Shown in pieces: positions 43,921 to 51,655 of a stretch of 64,000 nt of DNA (the first letter of the stretch is position 1; the number at the start of each line of letters is the position of its first letter). Location of the stretch: assembly GCF_028023555.1 (NCBI RefSeq), contig NZ_JAQIOY010000002.1, positions 1-64,000 of the forward strand. Reading direction: 5' to 3'. The notes beneath the pieces are model-generated. The model saw nothing but the letters and a program-made list of their open reading frames with translations. It had not been told where the DNA came from and searched no databases. This DNA comes from Thalassococcus_A lentus. GTDB lineage: Bacteria; Pseudomonadota; Alphaproteobacteria; Rhodobacterales; Rhodobacteraceae. The position numbers and the translations under genes were made by a program.

Positions 43921-44877
43921 TCACTCCGACCGCGTGGCGGCACGCCAGTCGGTGCTGGCCTGACCTATCTGGGACGCGTCAAACGGGGTGGTCAGATAAA
44001 TCTCGTTCACCCAGTTGCCATAGAGCAGATGCGCGTGACTGCGCCATCTGTTTTGCGGAGGCTGGGCCGGGTCATCATCGGGATAGTAGTTCGCGGGCAC
44101 GTTGATCGGCGCGCCGGCGGCGACGTCGCGATCGTACTCTTCCTTGAGCGTACCGCTGTCGTATTCAAAGTGGTTGAACACATAGAGTGCCCGATGGTTC
44201 AGGTCCTGCACCAGCGCCGGGCCTGTTTCGTCACTGTCGATCAGGATCGGCAGTCCGGCGGCGGTGATTTCCTCGCGGCGCAGCTCGGTCCAGCGCGATA
44301 CGGGAATGACCATGTCGTCGGAAAACCCGCGCAGGAATGGCGATGCAGGCGCAAGATTACGGTGACGCACACAGCCAAAAGCCTTGTGATCCAGCATATG
44401 CTTGGGCACGCCGTGGAAATAGTGGATCATCGCCATTGCGCCCCAGCACACACCAAATGTCGAATGCACATTGGTCTGGGTCCAGTCGAAGACGCGCGTC
44501 AGCTCTTCCCAATAGGTCACATCCTCGTAGGGCAGATGCTCGATCGGCGCGCCGGTGATGATCAACCCGTCGAACTTTTCGCCGGTCGCCGCGACCTCTT
44601 CGAAGGGGCGGTAGAAGGCTGCCATGTGTTCGGCGGCTGTGTTCTTGGTCTGATGCTCCGACATGCGGATCAGGCTGAGTTCGATCTGCAAGGGCGTGGC
44701 ACCAATGAGACGCGCGAACTGGTTCTCGGTCGCGATCTTCTTGGGCATCAGGTTCAACAGGCCGATGCGCAGGGGCCGAATGTCTTGTTTGGATGCCAGT
44801 TCTTCGGACATGACCATGACACCCTCTTGCGAGAGCACGTCATAGGCAGGCAGGTCCGAAGGCAGTTTGATCGGCAT
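43921..44877 (-). CDS. metA: MetA-family homoserine O-acetyltransferase
   Basis: A 318-residue acyltransferase of methionine synthesis. The nucleophile is Cys144 (FGVCWGAM), with the His/Glu of VFNHFEYDSGTL near 235. The specificity position after TGAPI is Glu113, as in MetA enzymes shown to use acetyl-CoA; glycine at this site marks succinyl-CoA users. So the product is probably O-acetylhomoserine. Preceded by a 211-bp gap with RNA-structure potential and followed by a hydrolase gene. Confidence 0.92.
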   Translation of the reverse strand: MPIKLPSDLPAYDVLSQEGVMVMSEELASKQDIRPLRIGLLNLMPKKIATENQFARLIGATPLQIELSLIRMSEHQTKNTAAEHMAAFYRPFEEVAATGEKFDGLIITGAPIEHLPYEDVTYWEELTRVFDWTQTNVHSTFGVCWGAMAMIHYFHGVPKHMLDHKAFGCVRHRNLAPASPFLRGFSDDMVIPVSRWTELRREEITAAGLPILIDSDETGPALVQDLNHRALYVFNHFEYDSGTLKEEYDRDVAAGAPINVPANYYPDDDPAQPPQNRWRSHAHLLYGNWVNEIYLTTPFDASQIGQASTDWRAATRSE

Positions 44878-44947
44878 AACAAGGTTCCTTGGTTTGGATG
44901 CTCACAAATAGGGCAGCGGGGGCAGGGGTACAAGGTACGGTTGGTGC

Positions 44948-44996
44948 GAATCCGCCAGGCCACAGTGGCCCGTGCGGGGTCTGAAAAGGCGGATTT
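44948..44996 (-). promoter_or_regulatory. Structured leader region upstream of metA
   Basis: About 70-120 bases before the metA start lies an inverted repeat AATCCGCC (44949-44956)/GGCGGATT (44988-44995). It encloses a small perfect hairpin, GGCCACAGTGGCC (44958-44970). The nested layout could form a multi-stem 5' UTR element on the minus strand. It does not match the SAM-II, SAM-V or cobalamin consensus as I know them, and no U-run follows. Confidence 0.4.
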
Positions 44997-45088
44997 GGGG
45001 CTTTCGTAGCTCTGACAGGGATGCGTTGGAACGGCGGAACGATCTGGCCGGCATCCGGCGATATTCGCTCTGTTCAGTCAGGTGCCGA

Positions 45089-45961
45089 TCAGCCCGCTTT
45101 TGTAGCCCCATCGAGCGCTGCGCTGATGACGGCGTCAAAGTCAGATGAATCGCGTACGGTGGCCATGTCCTGTGCGTCCACGGTAACGCCCCAGTTGTCC
45201 GCCATGGCCTGATACAGTGGTTGCCGGTGGGCCAGTGCCTTGGCGTAGGTCCAGCGGATGAAGGCATCGGGGTCTACCTCGGCCTCGCTGCACCCGCTTT
45301 CGTCCAGATAGCCTGTCCAGCAAGTTTCCAGAAATTCCGGCTGATAGGCCATGGGTTTCGGGGCGCGATCAAAACGGCGGACCAGCTCTTGGGTGTGGGC
45401 CTCGTCACCTTTGATCCAAACCATCAAAGCGGCTTTGGACAGCGCGGTCAGAACCGGATCACCGGGGTCTGCCGGATCAACCCATTCACAGATCGACCCG
45501 CCTGTGTCGCAGATGAAATGCGGATAGCCATAAAGGTTTTCGGCGCGGTCGATAAAATACTGAGTATCCAGCAAGGCCTGCATCTCCGCGCGGCGGAACT
45601 GTTCCTGCCTGCGCCGATACTCGGCCATGGGAAGCCCCCCAAGATCGGGGTTCCCGGGCTTGCCCAGATAGGTCGAAACTGGTGTCAGATTATCGAAGGA
45701 TATGTTCGAGCCGATGTAGATGGAATCCGACAAAAGCAGATCGCGCAGGAACGGGTTCTTCATCGCCTCACGCTTGGCATTGTCGGCGATGTATTCGCCC
45801 ATGTAGCGGGTGCCGATGCGATAATCGATTGAATAGTGAAACCAGTCGCCATTGTCCCGCAGCAGGTTCGAGACATGGGTTTTGCCCAGCCCTGACATTG
45901 CAAACAGAACAACGCGCTTGGCCGCAGAGTCGCGCCATTCGCTGGCGTTGGAATAGAGCAT
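45089..45961 (-). CDS. P-loop ATPase-like protein of unknown function
   Basis: A 290-residue cytosolic protein. VVLFAMSGLGKTH near 17-29 is a Walker A-like loop with Ala in place of the first Gly; a FICDTGGSICEW segment near 148-160 could hold Walker B. I do not recognise a named family. It stands alone on the minus strand between metA and an EamA gene. A nucleotide-kinase-like role is a guess from the fold pattern. Confidence 0.7.
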   Translation of the reverse strand: MLYSNASEWRDSAAKRVVLFAMSGLGKTHVSNLLRDNGDWFHYSIDYRIGTRYMGEYIADNAKREAMKNPFLRDLLLSDSIYIGSNISFDNLTPVSTYLGKPGNPDLGGLPMAEYRRRQEQFRRAEMQALLDTQYFIDRAENLYGYPHFICDTGGSICEWVDPADPGDPVLTALSKAALMVWIKGDEAHTQELVRRFDRAPKPMAYQPEFLETCWTGYLDESGCSEAEVDPDAFIRWTYAKALAHRQPLYQAMADNWGVTVDAQDMATVRDSSDFDAVISAALDGATKAG

Positions 45962-46025
45962 GGCGGAACCCCGGCGCTTAGGACGTTTTCACGGTCCCAC
46001 TGGTTAAGGCCGGTCGCGGGCCGCG

Positions 46026-46934
46026 TCAAACGCTCTTGCGACGGGGCAGACGAATTCGGCCGTTCAGGATCAGCAATCCGATCGTCAATAGGCCAAATCC
46101 GGCATAGGCCGACTGGGCCAGTTGTTCGTCGCGTACCCATGCGCCGAGCACAATCGCCACAGGCGGAATGATCAGTGTGACCAGCATCAGGTTGCCTGAT
46201 CCGGCCATGGCGAGCACGCGGTAATAGAGCAGATAGGCAAGGGCGGTTGCTATGGCGGCATAGTAGACAATTCCGGCCCAGGTGCTCGGCGCAAGCGCAA
46301 GGTCCGGCATACCTTCGGCCCAGATGGCGATTGGGGCCATGATCAGTGTTGCCGTGGTCAACATGCCGGTGGCCGCCACAAGCGGCGGCAGGCTGCTCAG
46401 CCGGGCACGGGCCCATGCGCTTGCCACAGCGTAGCTCAAGGTGCCGGCCAACACGGCAAGCTGCGCCAGCGAAGTTATATCGAAATTCCTGATCGCTGAG
46501 GGGCCGATCGCCGTCACAACGCCAGCGAACCCAACTGTTACACCGATAGCTTTTTGCCGCGTCAGGCGTTCGTCTGCAAAGACAAGCGCAGCGACCACGA
46601 CACCAAATATGGCGGTTGTCGCGTTAAAGATTGAGGTCAGCCCAGACGGGATGAACAGCTGGCCCCATGCCATGAGCGAAAAGGGGATCACATTGTTCAG
46701 CAGCCCCATGACAAACAAACCAGCCCAAAGACGGGCAGATCTGGGCACAGCCAGCCCGCGCAACCACACCACCGGCCAGAGCAAGGCGGCGGCAATACCG
46801 GTGCGGTATAGCACCGAGGTCAAAGGTCCGATTTCGTCCAAGGCCACGCGAATGGCCAGAAAGGAACCGCCCCAAATTATGCCGAGCAACAACAGCTCGG
46901 CCCAGGCTCTGGATGAAAGTCTCGTCTGCTTCAT
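46026..46934 (-). CDS. EamA/DMT-family transporter
   Basis: A 302-residue protein with about ten TM helices in two EamA repeats (LLLLGIIWGGSFLAIRVALDEIGPL at the start; SGNLMLVTLIIPPVAIVLGAW in the second half). These match the RhaT/EamA drug-metabolite exporter group. The ATG at 46934 was chosen because upstream residues are basic and non-membrane. Substrate unknown. Confidence 0.87.
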   Translation of the reverse strand: MKQTRLSSRAWAELLLLGIIWGGSFLAIRVALDEIGPLTSVLYRTGIAAALLWPVVWLRGLAVPRSARLWAGLFVMGLLNNVIPFSLMAWGQLFIPSGLTSIFNATTAIFGVVVAALVFADERLTRQKAIGVTVGFAGVVTAIGPSAIRNFDITSLAQLAVLAGTLSYAVASAWARARLSSLPPLVAATGMLTTATLIMAPIAIWAEGMPDLALAPSTWAGIVYYAAIATALAYLLYYRVLAMAGSGNLMLVTLIIPPVAIVLGAWVRDEQLAQSAYAGFGLLTIGLLILNGRIRLPRRKSV

Positions 46935-46995
46935 GTGGCGAATATGGCCGCGCTGTCTGGCAAAGACGATCCGGTTCTTGCGCAAAGCCGCAGGG

Positions 46996-47874
46996 TCAGA
47001 CGGCCTGTACCAGAAACGGGCGCAATGCCTGAACGGTTTGCTCGGGTGATTGATCGGGGAAAAAATGTCCGCCCGGTATGGCGCTATGGCGCATATTGGT
47101 CAGGCGCGGCGCCCAGGTCGCTGCCACATCCATCGCTTTGGCCATCGCGCCTTCGGCACCGTAAAGAACCAAAGCCGGGCAATCGACCGTACGATGCAGA
47201 TCAGCCGCATCATCGTGGAAGTCGATATCAAGGGCCGCGCGATAGTCGTTGCACATGGATCGAATGCAGTCAGGATCGCGCCATGACTGGCGGTAGGCAT
47301 CGAGCATCTCCGGTTCGAAATCCGTCAGCCGCGCCTTGCCGAAACCCAAAAGACACCTCTCGAAATAAGCGTCCGGATCGTGCCCAATCATGGTTTCCGG
47401 GAAAGGGGCGGGTTGAGCGAGGAAAAACCAATGATAGTAGGCTCTTGCAACGCCTTGGTTCAGGTGGTGCAACAAATGATGGGTCGGGACGATATCCATG
47501 ACGGTCAGGCTGTGCACGCATTGCGGCGCGTCTAGTGCCATGCGGTGCGCCACCCGTGCACCGCGATCATGGCCCACCAGATGAAAGCGATCAAAACCAA
47601 TGTGGGCCATCAAGGCGCGCATGTCACGGCCCATGGCGCGAAAGCTCATCTGTGCGATTTGCGCCGGTTTGCTGCTGGCACCGTACCCACGCAGGTCGGC
47701 GCTGACGACGGTATGGGTTTCGGCCAGAGCGGGAGCTATGCGGGACCACATGGCACGGGTTTGCGGGAATCCGTGCAACAACAGGACGGGCGGACCGTTG
47801 CCCATCACGTCATAGACGATGCGCTGGCTGTCGTGTTCGAAGACCCGTGTTTGGGCAAAGGATTGTTCTGTCAT
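46996..47874 (-). CDS. Fluoroacetate-dehalogenase-like alpha/beta hydrolase
   Basis: A 292-residue hydrolase. The nucleophile is Asp103 in GHDRGARVAHR, with Arg104 and Arg107 spaced like the carboxylate-binding arginines of fluoroacetate dehalogenase. His148-Trp149 (YYHWFFLAQPAPFPE), Asp127, Tyr211 and His270 also line up with that enzyme's halide and catalytic residues. Haloacetate hydrolysis is therefore a good guess; an epoxide hydrolase-like activity cannot be excluded. Its ATG overlaps the stop of the upstream membrane-protein gene by four bases. Confidence 0.83.
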   Translation of the reverse strand: MTEQSFAQTRVFEHDSQRIVYDVMGNGPPVLLLHGFPQTRAMWSRIAPALAETHTVVSADLRGYGASSKPAQIAQMSFRAMGRDMRALMAHIGFDRFHLVGHDRGARVAHRMALDAPQCVHSLTVMDIVPTHHLLHHLNQGVARAYYHWFFLAQPAPFPETMIGHDPDAYFERCLLGFGKARLTDFEPEMLDAYRQSWRDPDCIRSMCNDYRAALDIDFHDDAADLHRTVDCPALVLYGAEGAMAKAMDVAATWAPRLTNMRHSAIPGGHFFPDQSPEQTVQALRPFLVQAV

Positions 47875-48407
47875 CTCCCGGAGGAGCTAACGAAACTCAC
47901 TGAGCCCAAGTCAACCCCGGGCAGGGCATCTGACAAAGTTGCCTGCGCCGTCAGGAACATGGATTGGCTGTTATCATCCATCATGCCAAACCCGGTTTGC
48001 CAGACACTGGTGGGTGTGTAGACCAGCACCAGAGCGCCCATTGCACCCACGAGCAAACCGCCGGAATTGCGTTTTTTGCCGCCACTGCCCAGCCAGTAAC
48101 GCACCGCGTGAATGGCAAAGAGAATGACCGAGGCCATCAGAAGCGCGACGAGCGCCATCATGATGCGTTCCTGTGCAAGCGGGCTCAGATTGCCTTCGCG
48201 CAGCGACGCTTCGAGAAGTTGACGGTTGGAGCCGACGGATATTACCACATAGGCCCAGGCAAAGCCTGCCAGTGCGGATGCGGTTGGTCGGCTTGCTGTC
48301 GCATCCTTAAGGCGGGCACCTTCGCCCCAGCGATGAAACGCCGGGTCCACCCGCTTAACGCGGCGGCGAAAATCGCTGTAGCCTTTGGTGTCTGACGCAA
48401 ATCCCAT
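47871..48407 (-). CDS. Membrane protein coupled to the dehalogenase-like gene
   Basis: A 178-residue protein with a basic N-terminal half and about three TM segments (near 42-58, 82-102 and 115-132), then a soluble C-terminal tail. I do not recognise the family. It overlaps the hydrolase gene by four bases (ATGA). No functional motif is visible. Confidence 0.65.
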   Translation of the reverse strand: MGFASDTKGYSDFRRRVKRVDPAFHRWGEGARLKDATASRPTASALAGFAWAYVVISVGSNRQLLEASLREGNLSPLAQERIMMALVALLMASVILFAIHAVRYWLGSGGKKRNSGGLLVGAMGALVLVYTPTSVWQTGFGMMDDNSQSMFLTAQATLSDALPGVDLGSVSFVSSSGR

Positions 48408-48539
48408 GCCTGATTTCTAACTAAGGAATATGGCGAAGCTTTGCTCGAATGAGGCACAAATTGGGTCGGATTGCCCTAACGTCATAGAAACAATGCACAC
48501 GTTATGGCGGGTTTTGTCGCCGCGAGCGTTCTCAATTCG

Positions 48540-48561
48540 CTGATTTTTAAATCAAAATCAG
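48540..48561. other. AT-rich palindrome
   Basis: CTGATTTT and AAAATCAG form a perfect 8-bp inverted repeat with a 6-bp spacer. It lies in the 208-bp gap between the M20 peptidase stop and the start of the membrane-protein gene. It could be an operator or weak transcript end; no U-run follows. Confidence 0.4.
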
Positions 48562-48615
48562 GGCTTATGGGTATCACACGCAGAGCTGATTCCCGCTCAG
48601 GCTGTGAAACGGCGC

Positions 48616-49986
48616 TCAGGCGATCGCGTCGAGGATGCGGGCCCAGCTGCGAATGCCTTTGTGGAAGCTTTCGAGATCGTATTTTTCGTTGGGCGAATGG
48701 ATCTGGTCATCGTCCTTGCCCCAGCCAACCAGCATTGAATCCATGCCAAGGATCGACTTGAAGTACCCGGCAACCGGGATCGACCCACCACATCCCGTGA
48801 ACGCCGCTTCATGCCCCCATTCAGCACCCAAAGCGCCGCGTGCCTGTTCAAAGGCCGGGTGAGTTGTTTCCATCTGGCTGGCGGGTGATGCACCATGCGG
48901 CGCAAAGTCGACCTCCACATCCGGCGGCAGTTGGCCTTTGACCCATGCGCGAAAACTGTCGCGGATGGCGTGCGGGTCCTGTTGGCCGACAAGGCGGAAA
49001 CTGACTTTGGCACTGGCTTTGGAGGGCAGGACCGTTTTGAAGCCGTCGCCGGTGTAGCCACCAATGATGCCGTTGATCTCGGCTGTCGGGCGTGACCAGA
49101 TCATTTCCAAAGGCGTTCGGCCGGTTTCACCGGCAGGCTCGGACAGGCTGACATCCCCCAGAAAGCCAGAATGATCGAAGTTCAGTGCATCCCACTGCTC
49201 TTTGATCGCCGCCGGCAACTCCGGAACCCCATCGTAGAAGCCGGGCACCTGCACACGCCCGTCGTCGTCATGCAGGTTGCCAAGAACGCGGGTCAGAACA
49301 CGAATTGGGTTTTGCGCAGCACCGCCGAACATTCCGGAGTGCAGGTCCTTGTCCGGGCCGGTCAGGGTGATCTCTTCTCCGAGCAGACCGCGCAGCTGGG
49401 TCATGATTGACGGCACGCGGGACTCGAACAGGCCGGTATCGCAAATCAAGGCGATGTCCGCTTTCAACTCGTCAGCGTTTTCCTTCAGAAAGGGAATCAG
49501 GGATGGCGATCCGCTTTCTTCTTCGCCTTCGAAGAAGAAGGTGATCCGACAGGGCAGGGTGCCATGCTCGGCTTTCCATGTCCGACAGGCTTCGACAAAG
49601 GTCATCAGCTGGCCTTTGTCGTCCGACGATCCGCGACCTCGGATGACTTTGCCTTTGGCAGTTTCTTCGATGGCAGGATCAAAAGGGTCGCGATCCCACA
49701 ACTCCAGCGGATCAACGGGCTGCACATCGTAGTGCCCATAAAATAATACGTGTGGGCCGTCTCCGTCGACGTGTCCGACGACCATTGGATGGCCGGGCGT
49801 GGGGCGTTTTTCAGCGTTCACCCCGAGGCTGGCCAGATCTTCCACGAGCCAGTCTGCGGCTTTGTCGCACTCTGATTTGAAGGCAGGATCCGTGGAAATC
49901 GACGGAATCCTCAGCAAGGCCATCAAGCGGTCCAACGCCGCGGGCAGATCGTCGTCGATGCGGGAAAGAACGGGATCAAGCGGCAT
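48616..49986 (-). CDS. M20-family dipeptidase
   Basis: A 456-residue di-zinc peptidase. The metal and catalytic residues are in FYGHYDVQPVDP (near 80-91), RGSSDDKGQL, FFEGEEESGSP and DTGLFE. The dimerisation domain is inserted at about 200-350, as in the PepV/CNDP-like group. It likely hydrolyses dipeptides or acylated amino acids in the cytosol. Monocistronic, facing hemA across about 310 bp. Confidence 0.93.
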   Translation of the reverse strand: MPLDPVLSRIDDDLPAALDRLMALLRIPSISTDPAFKSECDKAADWLVEDLASLGVNAEKRPTPGHPMVVGHVDGDGPHVLFYGHYDVQPVDPLELWDRDPFDPAIEETAKGKVIRGRGSSDDKGQLMTFVEACRTWKAEHGTLPCRITFFFEGEEESGSPSLIPFLKENADELKADIALICDTGLFESRVPSIMTQLRGLLGEEITLTGPDKDLHSGMFGGAAQNPIRVLTRVLGNLHDDDGRVQVPGFYDGVPELPAAIKEQWDALNFDHSGFLGDVSLSEPAGETGRTPLEMIWSRPTAEINGIIGGYTGDGFKTVLPSKASAKVSFRLVGQQDPHAIRDSFRAWVKGQLPPDVEVDFAPHGASPASQMETTHPAFEQARGALGAEWGHEAAFTGCGGSIPVAGYFKSILGMDSMLVGWGKDDDQIHSPNEKYDLESFHKGIRSWARILDAIA

Positions 49987-50136
49987 GGAGCACTCCTTTG
50001 GTGTGGGATTGTTTTCACGCTGACCGTATCAAAGGCCCCGGCAGTGTCCAGAGCAGGCGGAGCCGGTCAGCCACAGGAAACATGTTTCCGATATGCGTCA
50101 ATTTTTCAGACCCGGGACGGTTGTCTGTCGATTTGC

Positions 50137-50150
50137 TTGACCCAGATCAA
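50137..50150 (+). promoter_or_regulatory. FnrL-type site upstream of hemA
   Basis: TTGACCCAGATCAA matches the FNR/FnrL pattern TTGAY-N4-ATCAA. It lies 150 bp before the hemA start codon in the 313-bp divergent gap from the M20 peptidase gene. A weak promoter (TTGTCA 50181, 17-bp spacer, TAGTTA 50204) would place the site near -72. hemA is known to respond to FnrL in Rhodobacter; its action here is inferred. Confidence 0.6.
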
Positions 50151-50299
50151 GGCTGCGACGGTTGGTCCGTCGATAAACAGTTGTCACAAGTTGTCGCGAA
50201 CGATAGTTATTCACAAACTTGAATGCGGCTGTATGCTGGATTTACGGCACGATGGGGGGCCGCCCGGTACGGGGTGGGCCGAAGAAAAGGAGAGACACG

Positions 50300-51529
50300 G
50301 TGGACTACACCGCGAAGCTCGATGACGCCTTGGCGCGTTTGCACGAAGAGGGCCGGTACCGGACCTTTATCGATATTGAACGTAAGAACGGCCAGTTTCC
50401 CCACGCGACGTGGCGCAAAACCGATGGCAGCGAACAGCCCATCACGGTTTGGTGTGGCAACGACTATCTTGGCATGGGCCAAAACCCGGTCGTGCTGGAT
50501 GCGATGCATGAGGCGATCAAAGCCACCGGCGCAGGATCGGGGGGCACACGGAATATTTCGGGCACCACGGTCTATCACAAGCGGTTGGAAGCAGAACTTG
50601 CTGACCTGCACGGGAAAGAATCAGCACTGCTGTTCACCTCGGCTTACATTGCCAATGACGCAACCCTGTCGACTTTGCCGCGGCTTTTCCCCGGCCTGAT
50701 CATCTATTCGGATGAGCTGAACCACGCCTCAATGATCGAAGGTGTGCGCCGCAATGGTGGTGCCAAGCGAATCTTCAAGCACAACGACGTTGACGATCTG
50801 CGTGCCAAGCTCGAAGCGGACGATCCGGCGGCGCCAAAGCTGATTGCCTTCGAATCCATCTATTCGATGGACGGCGATTTCGGTCCGATCGAAGCCATCT
50901 GTGATCTTGCGGATGAATTCGGCGCACTGACATACATCGACGAAGTCCACGCTGTGGGCATGTACGGGCCACGTGGGGCCGGTGTTTGCGAACGGGATCG
51001 TCTGATGCACCGCATCGACATCATCAACGGTACATTGGCTAAGGCCTATGGCGTGATGGGTGGATATATCGCATCGAGCGACAAAATGTGTGATGCCATA
51101 AGGTCTTATGCGCCGGGCTTCATCTTTACGACATCCATTCCGCCGGCGGTTGCCGCTGGTGCCGCGGCCTCGGTCGCCTTTCTGAAAACCACTGAAGGTC
51201 AGAAGCTGCGTGAGCAGCATCAGACACAGGCCAGCATTCTGAAACTGCGGCTGAAGGGCATGGGTCTGCCAATCATTGACCACGGGAGCCATATCGTTCC
51301 GGTCATCGTGGGCGATCCTGTGCACACCAAGAAGCTGTCTGACATGCTTCTGGACGGGTACGGAATCTACGTTCAGCCGATCAATTTCCCGACCGTTCCG
51401 CGCGGCACCGAAAGACTGCGTTTCACGCCGTCCCCGGTGCATGGCCCGAACGAGATGGACAAGCTGGTCCGCGCGATGGATGAACTTTGGAGCCATTGTG
51501 CGCTGAATCGTGCCGAATTAACGGGTTAG
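50300..51529 (+). CDS. hemA: HemA, 5-aminolevulinate synthase
   Basis: A 409-residue PLP enzyme that condenses glycine and succinyl-CoA, the alphaproteobacterial route to haem. It closely follows the Rhodobacter sequence; the PLP lysine is Lys248 in NGTLAKAYGV, and WCGNDYLGMG and GAGSGGTRNISG are present. The GTG at 50300 follows AAAAGGAGA, and the resulting MDYTAKLDDAL start matches homologues. The longer ORF upstream is rejected. Confidence 0.97.
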   Translation: MDYTAKLDDALARLHEEGRYRTFIDIERKNGQFPHATWRKTDGSEQPITVWCGNDYLGMGQNPVVLDAMHEAIKATGAGSGGTRNISGTTVYHKRLEAELADLHGKESALLFTSAYIANDATLSTLPRLFPGLIIYSDELNHASMIEGVRRNGGAKRIFKHNDVDDLRAKLEADDPAAPKLIAFESIYSMDGDFGPIEAICDLADEFGALTYIDEVHAVGMYGPRGAGVCERDRLMHRIDIINGTLAKAYGVMGGYIASSDKMCDAIRSYAPGFIFTTSIPPAVAAGAAASVAFLKTTEGQKLREQHQTQASILKLRLKGMGLPIIDHGSHIVPVIVGDPVHTKKLSDMLLDGYGIYVQPINFPTVPRGTERLRFTPSPVHGPNEMDKLVRAMDELWSHCALNRAELTG

Positions 51530-51655
51530 GCGGTGGATAACCTGTAATTCCCCTTGAGATATGCTATTCTAGGCGCAATGAACGGGCAGGCCGAGTCGGT
51601 ACGCCCGTCGCGGTAAATGCAGGCGCAGGAAGAATGGTATGGTAGGGCAGGCCAC

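Noticed and set aside
44878..45088. SAM-II or cobalamin riboswitch before metA
   Set aside because: GCCACTG and TGCCCCCGC strings occur but in the wrong order and context for a cobalamin riboswitch, and no SAM-II pseudoknot core is seen.
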